A stretch of DNA of 60,000 nt from Lineus longissimus (taxonomy: Eukaryota > Nemertea > Pilidiophora > Heteronemertea > Lineidae). This document shows positions 1 to 13,760 of this stretch, piece after piece. The notes below the pieces were generated by a model, which was given only the letters and a program-made list of their open reading frames with translations, did no database searches and was not told the DNA's origin. Within the stretch, counting starts at the first letter, position 1; the number at the start of each line of letters is the position of its first letter. The stretch is from NCBI RefSeq assembly GCF_910592395.1, contig NC_088308.1:25127501-25187500 (forward strand), written 5' to 3'. The translations under genes and the position numbers were made by a program.

Positions 1-957
1 GGAGTCCAAGATAAGACAATGTCACCTCCAGTACCAGATACGACACGATTAGCTAAGCGATGCCAGCTACAGTCCCAGATAATAAAATGCAACATCGAGT
101 ACCAAATAAGCATGCCGACTATCAGTCCTAAAGTCTCCTCCTTTCACCGCCGACAAAAAGGGCCAGGAAATCCGTCGCACGCACCATCATACACGGGTGG
201 CCAATCAAATTGCCCGACACAAAGTAATTGAATGCTAACGGCCTGAATTGATAGTGCTAACCTAAGGATCAGGTTACTCTTCTTCTATACAACATGCACT
301 GTGCATTTGGGTCAGGTCAGCATCCCTGGAACCGTTATAGGCCTACTCATTGAACACCTTGTAAAAAATCAGGAAATTTAGTGGTGAAAATGGCAATGCG
401 ACTCCGATACCATCGAACAGCCTGTACAGTTAATCAGTGTACCATCAAATTCAATTGCCTCATTCCTAGCGTTGCAAATTGCCGCCATATCACCGAACGC
501 CAGTCAGCCCTATATTGCCACCAGAGGACGGTTGTTTTCAGTACTGGCGCTATTGCTTTCACAGTCTATTGAGCATGCATTCCCATCAGCGATGATCAAC
601 TAAGAGGTTGCCCTAAAAGCCGAGATTTTCTGCGTTGTCATTCAACCATGATGGATCGTGATCGTCAACCGTTACTTCAGATAGACAGTAAGGGGTACCC
701 CTAAGGATTTAGCAGTTTACCAATGATTGGGGTGATCGGCGACAATATCGGAAAGACCTGATCAATGTATTAGTGGGTCACTATAAATCTGAAGTCTGAG
801 CCAATGCAAATTGGCAGTTGAATTGGTCATTATTGATAGATAAGCTGGTGAGCTTTGTCCATCTTGACCCTCAAACTATGGATCCACTCCGCCGATACAC
901 GAGGAGGTAACGGACGGAGTACCCCTGATGGTCCAGAAAGGCTTTTGTCGTGCCATC
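1..957. other. No gene recognised
   Basis: Somewhat CpG-richer than the next kilobases. Only short chance open frames. Confidence 0.6.
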
Positions 958-1102
958 ATGTTGTCCTATCTTGGTTCCTGAATGTAAGATGAACTTGAAA
1001 CTTCCTATTTTCAGTCTATGTGTGTGAATCATGATGTCCTATCTTGGTTCCTGAATGTAAGATGAACTTGAAACTTTCTTTTTTCAGTCTATGTGTGTGA
1101 AA
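958..1102. repeat. 73-bp tandem duplication
   Basis: TGTCCTATCTTGGTTCCTGA starts at 962 and again at 1035, and the copies continue nearly identically to TTCAGTCTATGTGTGTGAA. Two copies only, so a recent duplication. Confidence 0.93.
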
Positions 1103-4100
1103 ACAATCATAAACTCAAACATTCTGTCCACTAAGCTCTTTCTGGGTCTTCTTAGCTCAAAACTTGACTTATGTACTATAAATGGCGATTTTCTAGACTT
1201 CATGAATGATATATAATACTGGTGAAGAAAATGACATGGTTGACTCTATCAGCATGCAACATAGCATGCAAAGATTCGCGGTCTTCGTATGGAGGAGACT
1301 CTGTGTGTCTCAAACACACCACATCACAAGTCCTGTATAATATGAAAGTTGCGCTCCACCAGCCATCTCAAGAGACCATCCCAATTGATCATCCTGAGAT
1401 CTTGATAAACATCCTTGATATCCCTGTCACCTCATCAAGCGGATCCATGCAGTCGCGCCTAATATGGTGTTGGCCCACTGACGTCACTGGGACGATTCGA
1501 TGATGCAAATCGGTAAGATTCCACTGTGGGCTGTCCGATTGATCTGTTATGCAGATGTTTACAGTCTGAATAACGAAGTCGGCGGTTGTGATGTCACAAG
1601 AACGTGGTTGCCGTCAGCCAGCCTGATATGCGAGTCATTTGATACTTTCTCTTACTTGTTTTACTAGTTTGAGAAGAAGAGGGATTGCATGCTAACATAT
1701 AGATATATCAACTCGATAGCAGAATGATATAGCATTGGCCAGTAGGCCTATAGTCGCCTGATTTCTGAGGATAGCAAAGTCTAGAAAATGATTCTATCAA
1801 TGATAGATGGCAATATGTTTCAGGTGCTCAACTATTTGAATACTGCGCCATTTTCAATTATGCTAGCTTTATACGTCTATACAACTTGGCATTGGATTTA
1901 ACCTTTAAAAATCTTGTCTCTATTTTATTCATAAAGTAAATTCATCAGTAAACTGAGGTCGCCTGGTGACGTCATTCTCGACTATATTTGCTTGTCGTTG
2001 TCTGTTTGGTTTACGGGTCATTGCCGGTAGGCCTATCACGACCTTGAAGCACCAGTCCTTTGTACAAAGGTCCATGGTATTCATGGCTTTCTACAGACTA
2101 CAAAAACTATGATCTGTGTTGGTCTATGTATCATGACAAACTTTCAATTTTTCTCTTGAACTAAATTTAATGGGCCAGACCTTCTTCTCATTCCTTTGAA
2201 CTTGTTAAGGACTGTTGTAGTCGGGTTCGATTGTATGGGTTGTGGGCCTATTGGCTTGTTTAACATTATCACAATTCAGTCAAAGGTTTTGGTGTGTTGG
2301 TACATAATGTGAAAATCCTTGTTCAGTGCGATAGACGACGTAGGCCTACATTTGATGACACTTTTCAGGTAGGTGAAATTTGCCTGAAGTTGGTTGATTA
2401 TCATGGGAACTATTCAACCGTGTCCTGTATTTGGTCAATTCTGAACTTGTAGGGTTTTAGTCCTTGCTTCTGTGTTTTTCTTTCGAGACCTAACCAGTCA
2501 AAACAACGGTTTGTTTGGAAATAGCAGTCTTTGCTTTAAACTCATTTTCATTTCTGCTGCCTTTTAGTAATTGGTAACTTCAGTAAGCCCAAGTACATGT
2601 ACACCATTCTTTGGCAAAATTGTGTTCGATCAAAGATTTTGCCAGCAACTTTCCCTATAGGTTTCAATTGATACCAGTTCTACTTGCTAATTTACTATTT
2701 TTCCATCAGTTCTTCCTGTTATCCTGCAGTAGGTTACAACCTCTCTCTAAAATGACTAATATATTAATACAAAAGTAGCAATGCGCAGCTTTTTTCTTCT
2801 ATGACATAAGCTTCCGAGCTGTAAAGCCATTGTGTAAATGTCTCCAGGGAACAACCGATTTTACATCACAGTGAAAAACATGTCAAGTGTTAAATGAATG
2901 CATGGATGTAATCAGATGTGGACTTGAGAAATCTGATCAATAATATTATATGTTAGCTTCTCAAGGACTGAGTAGATTCCTTCCTTTTGTAACCGACATG
3001 AGCCAGCATCTTCTCACGATTTTCGCCATCCCATAGCTCATTTCTTCAAAATTGCCTCATAACATGATTCGATTGATTACGTATTCTCCGTCCTAGTCAC
3101 TGATTGGCTGCACTTGAGCTTGTGCGGAGTTGGATTCTGCGATGAATTTCATTACATATTTGATTTGTTCTCCATACATGAATGGTTGTCTGTGGTGGGG
3201 GGCCAAACCAAACTGTTTCTTACTCTTCGCTTAGCTTCGTTCAGGATACGGTATAACACTTGAGGATAGCCTTGGCAGGATATCTCTCACATCGGCTTCA
3301 GCGCATGAACTTTCATCTCAGGATTTATATTTTGAAATAAGTGAGTATACTATAATAATTATTATCTGATTGTCTCATGGTTTGGAGTTGTTAGGATGTC
3401 TTCGTTCATTGCGTTAGTGAAATCGTTTTCGGTATACTCATAGTAGGCCCACTGGTACCGTAAAATGTTCATAAAATGTGCTAATTTTCAATTGGTGACA
3501 AACTAAATACTGTGTATGCTCTATAAGTCTGTTAGAGTAGAAGTGTTTGTGCTATTAAAGTACGCCTTTTAGTCAGCATTTGAGAAATTCATTAAGTGAA
3601 AAATGTAGACCTTCAAAGGCAGCTTGCAAACTATTTCTTTCTTTAGCCCTTGCTGCAAGATAATGAAATAATCAAGTTCTTTAGACCTGCGAGATGAATA
3701 AAATCAGTTAAAAAAGTTATTTTGCTCAGTATTACCAAGTACACGTAACACGCTATAGACTAAGCAGCTGAGTGTCGGTCCCACATGCTTCTAGTTCTAT
3801 CAAATTATAACTCGTGTTTTGTTCATCAGAAGTTTCTGCAGACTGGTTGTTTTGAAATTATTGTCTGCACAGTATTTCTTGAGCGTGCCAAATTGTGCAT
3901 TCTGATTGTGGGATTGGAGACTGATTGTGATCTTACACAAGTAACACAAAACAAATAAGACGAGTTCCTGCATACTACACAGCATCCAGCCGCAGTAGGA
4001 TCTCTTTGAGTCTGGGGTCGTTTATGATTGATTGAAGACCCGGGAAAGTCCTAATGAAAAGTTTGTATTCATTAGTAGACTCTATATTGATTTTTGTGGC

Positions 4101-6969
4101 CAAGATATTTAGTCCTGCTCATTAAATAGACATACAGCCGCCATGACTGGAGATTAACAAACAGATTTAGAAGACATAAGCCCTGTTAATGTCACATAAA
4201 ATAGCTAAGGCAACGTGCCAGATATCTGACGTGAAACACTTTTGTGGTAAAACACCTTCACATGTAGCCCCCAATTGAACTCATTATTCAAAACAGAAGG
4301 TATACTGGGGTAAGAAGCAGTTCTTGTCATTGGTAACATCCCTTGCAATACAGGACACAGACCTTTCGTTATCTTAATGTGACACCTAGATAGTCAGTTA
4401 GCAGTTGCACCCTTTTGGCAAGTTGAGTCTTGAATGTGTTTCCAGATGGTTAAATCCTCTGATAAGTTCAGCCATTCTATATTTGTGCACCATTGTCTCC
4501 TATTGATTTTCTCGACATGTTTGGCACAGCGAACTCCTCGATTATATGGCCGCCACTTCCGAATGCAAGACTAAGATCAATCAAGCTGAATTGCGATCGC
4601 TTTCGTGGACCAATCGTCTCATAAAGACACACCATTGGCTGTTCACTGTATACTGAGATGGCGGCGAATGAATTATTGAGTGCCAGGATGAACCATGAGA
4701 GGAGACGAAGGGAAAAACGTTGTAAAGTTTTGACGGACGTGTTGAGTTGCATTGACTCATAAAAATGACCAGCGTTTATCTGATGGTGATTCCTTATAAT
4801 TATTCAAGGGAAGACAAGGAAGAGTACAGGAATATACGTTCAGCTGAAAATATCTCCATGGCAAGATTTAAGAAGAGCCTTGGATTGTCAGGCAATTCTC
4901 AGATATTCCAATATCCGTGGCTTATAGGAAGAAGTATAGATAATTTTTCACTGCACTCTCTGCACCGATACGTCTACTACTTTTCTCTCTGCTATTTGAG
5001 CCCCATCTCCAAATGAGTTCATACGAAAAAAAGACATCAGAAGAAACAGAATAACCGATACAGTAATTAATATACATGTACTGAATTTCAGGTGGTAAAT
5101 GTCAATAAAAGGAGTGGTCTGCAACTCTTAAGCAACCTTTGGCTTATGAATTTATTGTAATCTGATTACACACTTTATTTCAAAGTCTCATACAACAACC
5201 AATAAATCAATACAATACAAAGGTTCGTTCTTGGAATGGACAGGTTGTCTGGAGATACTGTCAATATAAGGAGTGGTTGAAGGAAGAAGCACGAGTTACT
5301 GTGGAGGTTCAGTCCGGAACGAGTCGAAATCAGTCAGTATAAGAGATGGGGACTGGTGTCTTATCGCGAGGGTCAACGAAAGAAGGTTGCTATATAGTGC
5401 TGTCAAGGTGCGAGGTGTTCCCTTACCTATTAAGGAATAAGGGTGTTCCTCGGCAGGTGCTTCTGTTTAATCACCTAGCCAGAGGAAAACTTCCCGTTAA
5501 TGCACACCCTCGACCATCTGCCTATATGGCTAATGGAAGGAGTCGGCGCTGAAATAAAACGGCAAGATATTGTGTTGTCAGACAACGGTGAGGCGATTGC
5601 ATCCTTCAATAGCAGGTGTCTTTGGATCATTTCTAAATTACACTTTGGTTGAGTAAGTTGCTGTACGTGGGAGGAAGGGAGATTTTGCCCTTCTAATGCT
5701 ACTGGCCTGGTCTAACAGAAAAATGTTCTAATGACCATAATGTTTGTAACTCCCACAACTAACCTATAAGTATCTGCAATTAACTCCGACATCTTAGCAT
5801 GTGATCACAACATCGATGAATTGTTCCAAGCAGGAAAGCTTCATCCATCCCCTGATCAATACCACATCACCTATGTATTGATTATGTGATTGATTTACTG
5901 ATTGATATGTTGTTTGACATCACAATGGCTGGTTTCCGATTCGCCATAGATGCCAGATAATTCTGGTTTTCAGTGGATGTTTCTCGCCTCGTTTCAGATG
6001 ATAAATGCGCTGTTTCAATTTCATGCAAGTTCCTGTAACAAGGACACCAAATGTTGGCCCAAAATTACCATTAAAAGCTTGCCTCCTGTCTATGATCAAT
6101 GTTTCCAACTAAAAGGGGACTGTATATATCAGGGAAAAGGTGCAAATTGATGGTATGTGGGAGACAAATAAAATAATATGCGCAGTTAATAGGCAGCTGG
6201 GTCTAGTTTGATTTGTGTGATAAAAAAATGATTCTTCGTACAGGGGTGAGTATATATAGTGCTGATGTACTGCAGTGAGATATAAAAGACTTACATTGGC
6301 AACCTCGTGTAACTTGAGTCTGGCTTTTACCCGAGGTTGCCCTTAAAGTGGGTTTGCAGTGCCCAGTTCCGTTGGACTAAAATCATAGATTCATGCATCC
6401 TGAGATTCAGGTTTTTGATACTCCTACCTCGTTTGGAATATCGAGAGGCGGAGAATATTGAAAACCACTGGTGCCAGAATGAGATTCATGCCAGAGTGTT
6501 ACTTAAAGCCCCTGGATGTTGCCATGAAAACCATTTCCTCCTTCTCAGAAACAAAGCTTCCAATTCGTCACAAAATGTGAGACAACTTTTTCTATGTGAA
6601 GAGAAAGAAAACTTCAAAGCGACTCTCAGATCTAACCACTTGGTTTTCAACAGCAGTGATCTTCTTGTGTGCCTATTTTGTCATTAGGACGCTCATTAGA
6701 GAAGAGTGAGTTGTCTGTGAGCGCGGGGTAATGCACAGGAAAGTGGTTGGTGAGATTGTGAAGGATAGGAGTACTTCTGGTGGCTTTTCTCTCATGACGT
6801 GATCTGCGAAATCAGTAAATTTCAGTGGATCAGAATTGGTATGCTATTTTGTGCTTGGTAAAGAACTAGATTATAACAAATGAAATTCTTTTCTGTGCTG
6901 TGCTATATTTCTATCAGTTGAAGCATCCTAGTTCATCTTCGCATAAATCTCATTAAACCATTTTTTATG
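1103..6969. other. No gene recognised
   Basis: AT-rich, with no open frame having coding character. A GTGAGTAT donor-like site near 3341 follows a slightly CpG-richer stretch (3080-3340) that could be an upstream non-coding exon, but nothing links it to a transcript. Confidence 0.6.
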
Positions 6970-7220
6970 GTTGTCAGCCGAAATCCTTTGGTTCCTAAAC
7001 GTGTTAAAGATGAAAGGGCAAAATGTATGCCATAGAGTAGCATGGTACTTAATGAGTAGGCAGGTGGTTTTCGAATCTTAGACAGTTACCAGCCTGAAAA
7101 GGTCACCATCCGCATCACCCACAATATACCATTAGAACTAGCCTGTATATTGTAGCCTAAAATCATGTGGTTCCAGAATGTGTTGAAGAGATGGCAAGAT
7201 GTGGACCATAAAGTAGCACT
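6970..7220. repeat. Diverged direct duplication of about 75 bp
   Basis: The segments at about 6973-7042 and 7152-7219 share the same order of short blocks (TGGTTCC, GTGTT, GATG, CCATA, AGTAGCA) with many substitutions. Confidence 0.55.
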
Positions 7221-10200
7221 TACAGAGCAATACAGATGCTGGCCGCCACTCACACATCTGCTCTGACTCTTACTTTTCCTATCTTAGTCTCTAATGGAAA
7301 ATATTACCTCTCGTTATTGGCATACTCAATCTATAAGTGACTTTTATGGTGCGATATTCTCCAAATCTGAAGGCCGGTCGATGACAGGGATGTGTGCAGA
7401 TTTTTAATGCTTTCTGCGAGGGAGGACAGAATTGTTTTTGGAGAGTAAACTCTATTGGCATACTGGCTATTCATATTTTTGCCGTTTCCCCCCACTGTGA
7501 TTTGTTTGTTGGAAGCAGTGATAAAGTGATAGACGGCCAATCAACCAGAGAGAAGTTGCTGTTGTCGTTAGATTCGTGATATGATATTCTCATATGACAA
7601 TCCCAGTGCACACATACCATAAATAAACATGCAGCGATCGGAAAAATTGTGCTACACCAGCTTGACAACGCCAGCCTGCAGCATGCGTTCTAAATGACTA
7701 TAATTATTGGCATCGCCTGGCGTTTGTGAAAAAGTAAACGGATATACATGTAGTTGAATCACAACTGGCATAAGTACGTAAATAGCATGCCCCCTTTACT
7801 ACATCAGTTCACAGATAGTTTGGAATGAATAGAGATCACTTCACCCAACATCTATCCCAGGATGAACTTCTCCTATTACCACGTGGTCATGAGGTACATT
7901 TAGCAACCGTTTCACATAAACCCCCATACTATCTAATCCGTTTTCCCGCGTTTAAAATACAGCGCAGAGACATACGTATAACAATTGCCAGTGATCAATA
8001 TACACCTTAGGCGAGGTTTCTTCGTTCATCTTGATGTTAGCATCATAGCACTGCTATCAGCACGGTAGCGTTCTCCCGCATACGCAGTCTACGAGGATTC
8101 AGGGGAAGATCTTTCGTCAGTCGTAAAGGATAATATAAGCACAGATTGTTATTCTATTCTTTAAAATTCCAGCGTGGATTCTCAAAACGAGGGAAGAATT
8201 TTCGTTTAGGGACCCAGTTTTATTCTAGTAAGTGTTCTCATTTTTATATGGGTGTTAGATTTCTTTACACAGTAGCGCTTCACTATGGTTATTGTGTGAC
8301 ACCTTGGAGTAACCGGACTAGTTACTCAAGGTGACACTATGCAAATAACGTAGGGTGGGTTATACCAGTGGAGAGATTATCAATATAAAATGCAGGTTGT
8401 CACGAATTCCAGGGCATTATGTACCTGGTGAAATGTTCAACACTTGACTCTCTCAGGAAGACCAGTTTCACATTGTACTTGGATTTTGAATCTAATTTTG
8501 ATGAGTAATTAGGATTTAGAGAATTCTGTCCAAAATAACAAATTAATGTGTATGGTATGATGGTGATTGTTTGAATCATTTGCATTTACTCCTATCAAAC
8601 TTAGTGACGATACAGAAACTGTTAGATAATCCTGTCATAGTGCCACAGTACAAACAGGGCCATTTTTCCTGGTCATGTTATAGTTAAGTAACTGGGTTGT
8701 CTAGCGCTTCAAGAAAGGTCAGAAGACCATGAATATAGTTTTTCCAATGGAGTGAAATAGCACAGAAGAAAGATGCACTCAATTGTTAAAGGTAAACACC
8801 TAATGTATGGATTAAAATATGTATCGAATACAGTATTTTTAGCAAGGAAATGATGTTTTGAAAAGCTTATCTATCTCATGAAATCCACTGGGATCCCTTC
8901 CTTCTGCTGCTTATTATTGTGATAGAGAGAGCTATGGGTTACCCTGCAGACCACTTTGGTCAGTTCCACCTATGTTGCATTACTGACTACTCAATTTCCC
9001 GATTTGCCTAAGGTCTAGAGCTCTCAATTCAGAATGCTGTTTTATTTACAGTTTTGTTTATTACAGATCTGATACCCTACACTAATGGTGATTTTTGTGA
9101 TCATATCACCTGGGGTAGAGATAAAAGGAAAGAGTTTAGTTATCACAAAACCCTCTGAACTCAGGTCTGATATTTGATGCAGCTCTGGTATGTGATTGCC
9201 CTTGGCTCATTTGGGCACACAAAATGGAAGGACTTTTTTTCTGCACGTATCATGAAGCAGTGTATTGCCTTGGGGTCCCTTTGATGGGTGTTGGAGTGAA
9301 TTCCTCAATCCAAGAATTGACATTACCGCCATTCAGATCTTATTTAAATATGACTCATAATATGATAACTGAAATAAGTAGAAGTATTCTCCTTGCTATT
9401 TTGAGGTGTATCTACTGGTGCTAAAATTTGTGATAGATGTGGTTATCAAATCATATCTGCTCACATTGAAGTTTACTAAAAGTAGTACTGGTAGTTATAA
9501 GGCCCAAAATAAAAAAAGACCCAATTGTTGTTTAGCTACCCATGTTCAGGCCGATATCAATAGAATTTGTTGCAGCAGTTAAAATTGAATTAAAATCAAA
9601 TAAAAAAATTTCAAATTGTTGTTGTACCTGAAACTTGTTTTAACTGGATATGTCTGGCAGCATATTGGAAAAAAGCCCAATTGATTTCCAATTATTGTTT
9701 GATAATGATAAAAATAGCAATAACGTGTGGGCTTCTGACAATAGAGCTTTTCCAATGGAGGCAGAATGGGAATATTGAGAATAGAGCCCAGAGACTTTGT
9801 TGGTTGTTGTTTTCATGATCACAGTAAAGATTTCACTTTGGTGAAAAAATCTTCCTCAGCCAGCATGGTGGATGTTTAAGATCTACCCATCACTTTGCAT
9901 CATACCTTTATGTGTGGGCCTGGCGGAGGTGGGAAGATGGGGAGAGGGAGAGTATTTAAATATGGAAACAGACTGGGTATATCCAAATCCACTAAAAATT
10001 ACCTTGGCAGACAAGTATAAGTATAATTTAGCTATGAGCTGTCCTATGTGGGTCGAATGGAAAATGGTAAAGGACTTTTCTTGAAACTTAGTATCCTGGC
10101 TGCATTGGACTTCATGTCTAGTGTTTTGTGCTTCTTTACACCTAAAGGGACCCTATATGTTACTGGCTTGAGGAAGTCCTGCTAAGCACTCAAGGCCTTT

Positions 10201-11084
10201 CTCTCTGAGCAGTATGATGCAAGTGCAAAAAGATGCTGAGTTTCAGGTTTTGTGAGAACACACCTAATGAGATCATCTCAACCCACTGTCATTTGTATTG
10301 GAGTGTTAATTTCCTTGTGGCTACTCCAAGCACACAACATTCTTCCGCCAATGTTTCTTTATTTGCAAGGAGAGCATCTCATGGTAGCTTTTTATTTAGC
10401 CTTCTACAAGGAAAAATACTGGCATGTTAAAAAAATCACTGGCAGTTCCCAATGCGTTGGCAGTGTCTTTCATGTCCAAACTAGTCTATTACCAGCAATT
10501 CTTAGTGTTTTATTGGTCAAAAGAACACCAATGTTCTCTTTGTGGTGGTAAATGGCATGTTGGCAGTGGTTGTGTATGGGTGGCAAGACATCTTGCTTAT
10601 TGTAGTCAATGTTGACAATCATGATAAAGATGCATGCAAACTCCACTGCAGGTGCTTTATTGATGACGTGCAAACATACACAGTGAAATATCCTTTGATA
10701 TCTTTGTAGTTGTACAGCCAGACAGACCAGCAATGATCCACCCTCTAGCAACCTAGAATCTCTGGTGTTGTTACCAGGATGTTTTTCCTTTAATCCTCCT
10801 GTGTTGACGTCGTTCTAGAACTAGGGTAAAGAATATAATAAATCCTGTGTTGTATTGACCCTTTATGGGCTATTATTTCAAATAATTTATAATTATATCG
10901 TAACCCTGTAAGAGTAACCAGTTATGAAACATCTGATATCACCAGAATTGTCCATCAAAACTTTTTACAGTATTCTTAGTGACTTTTGGCACACTGTCCT
11001 TGTTCCTACACTTGGTAACAGCCTTTGCCTGAAGGAGTATATAGAAAAACTGAGTACAGTATTTGATCTATGAGTATGTTTTTC
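7221..11084. other. No gene recognised
   Basis: Contains only the hairpin at 8291-8340 and AT-rich sequence. Open frames are short and without family signatures. Confidence 0.6.
8291..8340. repeat. Imperfect inverted repeat (hairpin), arms about 20 bp
   Basis: GACACCTTGGAGTAAC and GTTACTCAAGGTGACAC flank a 7-bp loop; one extra G in the left arm. Possibly the remnant of a palindromic MITE. Confidence 0.7.
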
Positions 11085-11690
11085 GTAGACACTCAAGTCG
11101 CCTTTTCCCTGATTTCAACTTTTTATCTCCAGTGATAGCAATACTACCCGCAGTGCTGTCACAGCAGAAGACCTAAAGATGATCCTTTTACCGAGCTAAC
11201 CTCTACCCTCATTTATCCCGGGGAAGACAAGACTAAGTAGATGGCCTTTGATAGACTTGGATTTTTCTGGACAATTAAGTCTCCCTTCTCATTTTCCACT
11301 ATCTCAATAATGCTATCAACTGAGCATAGTAGACCAATGATTATCTTTGAACCTAGCTAGCCTCATCAAAAGCAGAGCTGAGTATGGCCTTATATCTATA
11401 CGAATTTTTCTAGCCACTTAAGTCTCCCTCACCATTTTCCTTCATCTCAACAACAACAGATAGTAGACTAAGGATGATCCTTCAAATGAGCTAGCCTCTT
11501 GGCCATCTTGCGTATTGTCTTGGGCCATGGTCAAAACAGGACTACATTATGTCATTCTACCCATCTTGAATCTTCTTTTTTTCTTGATGCTCAAGTCACC
11601 TTCCTCATACATTTTTCCATCATATCGGTTATACTATCAAAAGATTATAACAGACTTAGGATGATCCCTCAACCTATAGATGTACATGGC
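11085..11690. repeat. Degenerate tandem repeat, four copies of about 140-185 bp
   Basis: Four blocks start with CTCAAGTC or TTAAGTC near 11092, 11276, 11418 and 11590. Each continues with CTCATTTTCC-like text, then TAGTAGACTAAGGATGATCC and GAGCTAGCCTC-like text. Divergence is high, so this is old. Confidence 0.75.
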
Positions 11691-13260
11691 GTTTTTCCTG
11701 TGGAGCCCAATGTCAGGTGTCTTATACATCGCTATTGTTATCATGATCATAGTGAGGTAGCCTGATACCGCCATGACATTTAAAGAGGTATTACTTCCTT
11801 ACAAGCATGACTGGTTTCATGTTGCTTTCACATTATCATGAGACAGATGCTTGATGGTGCATGTCATGATGAGAAGGCCATATATTTAGTTTTCTTGTTA
11901 TTGTTGCTAGTTGCATATTGAAGGGGTGTGGTTGATATGTATAAACACGTATGCCTACTCAAAAAGGAAGCTAGACGGTCTCCAGCAGTAAACACACAAG
12001 TTAAAGGGACAAGACGGGTTGAAAGATGTTGGTTGTTCATAAGAAAATGGCTTCCAGTAGGGCCATAACTTCTCAAAATAGAGTCCTTGAAATATTCAGT
12101 TATTCAGTGAACAGTAGACTAGAACAGAATCAATAAGCCTACCTGGAATACAATGAACAAGTGCAGCTTACCCTTTAGTGCATTGTTTTTGTGAGGGACA
12201 GGCAAAGAAACATGATGAATTGAAATTTGAGAAATATAATTGGTTTTCATCTTGCCATAGAATATCGTCCCAGAAAATCTGATGCTGGGTTGTTTTAATT
12301 ACAATGTAACTTTCCTTTAGGATCTTCAGACTAATTGAGTTTCAGGCCAGAATAATGGTGTTTAAAGAAAAGGATCAATAACATTGAAATCCATCTCATG
12401 TGATGCAAACTGTGAAGTATACTAATGAAAAGACAGATCCTGCCACGTGGTGAAAATGGATGTATGCATGACACAACTTTGATGTCTTTGGATTTTTATA
12501 GAATATTTGTGTAATGTATCTCAGCAAATGTGTTTCCTGTGTGGAGGTGTGCAAATTCAAGTTCACATGGGAAGTGCATGATGTTGTTGCTGTTCTTGTC
12601 TTCTTGGCTGTGTGTCTTACTGGCTAATGGCACATGTTCTTTCTGTGACTTTTTGTCTTCTTCTTTGATTTTAGCTGAAGTTGATGTTGAAGTGTCAATG
12701 CTGAAGAAGACAATATTATCTAACCACACCTTCACCTCCACACTAACACTGGGCAACAGGTTTCCATCGATGGCCACCTCATCCAATTATTGCGGGATGT
12801 TGTATAGTGTAACCTTTCACTCTGTATCATAAGACCTGGTGATAGATTGACAGCACTATTGTCCGGTATCCCAACAATACCGTCTGTTCATTGTTGTTCA
12901 GGAAACGTCTCCACAATAAAAACAGGTAAATGAAAAAGGTAGGATATTTCTTTGCCAATGAAAGGATATGTGCATATTTTTCCTAATCAATATACACTCG
13001 ATTGTATCCTTCCTGCTACTTATGGATATTATTTGATCTGTCATTTCGCTACGGGGAACATTTACACTCAGTACGCCAGCAAGAATTAGCATTCATTGCT
13101 AAAGGGATTATTGAATCGTGGTGTTTGCTGCAGGAAGGCGATGTTTTCTGTAGCAGGAAATTGACACATTAGGGAGTGAATGCTGGGGTGTGACAGGGCA
13201 AATATGAATCTGGCTATGATAATGAATAAAAAGTTAGATCAGGTTGTATAAATGGCAAGC
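11691..13260. other. No gene recognised; one coding-like minus-strand frame
   Basis: A 96-codon minus-strand frame at 12496-12786 (starting LDEVAIDGNLLPSVSVEV) has coding-like codon use in its first third. It lacks a visible splice acceptor, is preceded directly by a stop codon and matches no family I know. Left unassigned. Confidence 0.5.
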
Positions 13261-13760
13261 AAAAACTAGAAGTCATAAGATTACAACACTAATTCTGGGG
13301 TTGGGTTGGATATCAAACTAGAAGTCATAGTATTACAACACCAATTCTGAGGTTGGGTCGGATATCAAACTAGAAGTTGTAGGATTACAGCAACAATTCT
13401 GGGGTTGGGTCAGATATCAAACTAGAAGTCATAGGATTACAACACCAATTCTGAGGTTGGGTCGGATATCAAACTAGAAGTCATAGGATTACAGCAACAA
13501 TTCTGGGGTTGGGTCAGAAATCAAACTAGAAGTCATAGGATTACAACACCAGTTCTGAGGTTGGGTCAGATATCATCATTATTATCATCATCATCATCGT
13601 CATCATTACCGGCGTTGTAACCCTATTGGATTTTTGCCGGAGGTATGAAGTCCACTATAGGCGATATCAAACTAGAAGTCATAGGATTACAGCAGCAATT
13701 CTGGGGTTTGGTCAGACATCAAACTAGATGTCATAGGATTACAGCAACAATTCTGGAGTT
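13261..13760. repeat. 52-bp minisatellite, 8 copies, interrupted
   Basis: Units begin AAACTAGAAGTCATAGGATT and end GGGTCGGATATC or GGGTCAGATATC. Two subtypes (ACAACACCAATTCTGAGG and ACAGCAACAATTCTGGGG) alternate in copies 2-6. The array is split by a foreign ~90-bp segment after the sixth copy. Confidence 0.95.
13575..13662 (-). mobile_element. Short retroposon-like insertion in the 52-bp array
   Basis: About 88 bp flanked by GATATC on both sides (13569-13574 and 13663-13668). This may be a target-site duplication or simply the repeat's own sequence. On the minus strand it is a body with a CCGGC...GCCGG stem, followed by a GATGATGATAATAATGAT-type tail, as SINE/LINE 3' ends have. No coding capacity. 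Confidence 0.45.

Noticed and set aside
8055-8080. RE1/REST-like sequence (ATCAGCACGGTAGCG), as in vertebrate cholinergic genes
   Set aside because: Only the left half matches and the central spacing is wrong; 20 kb from the coding start.
12496-12786. Minus-strand frame with coding-like codons (LDEVAIDGNLL...)
   Set aside because: Stop codon immediately upstream, no acceptor, no family recognised. Kept only as a remark.
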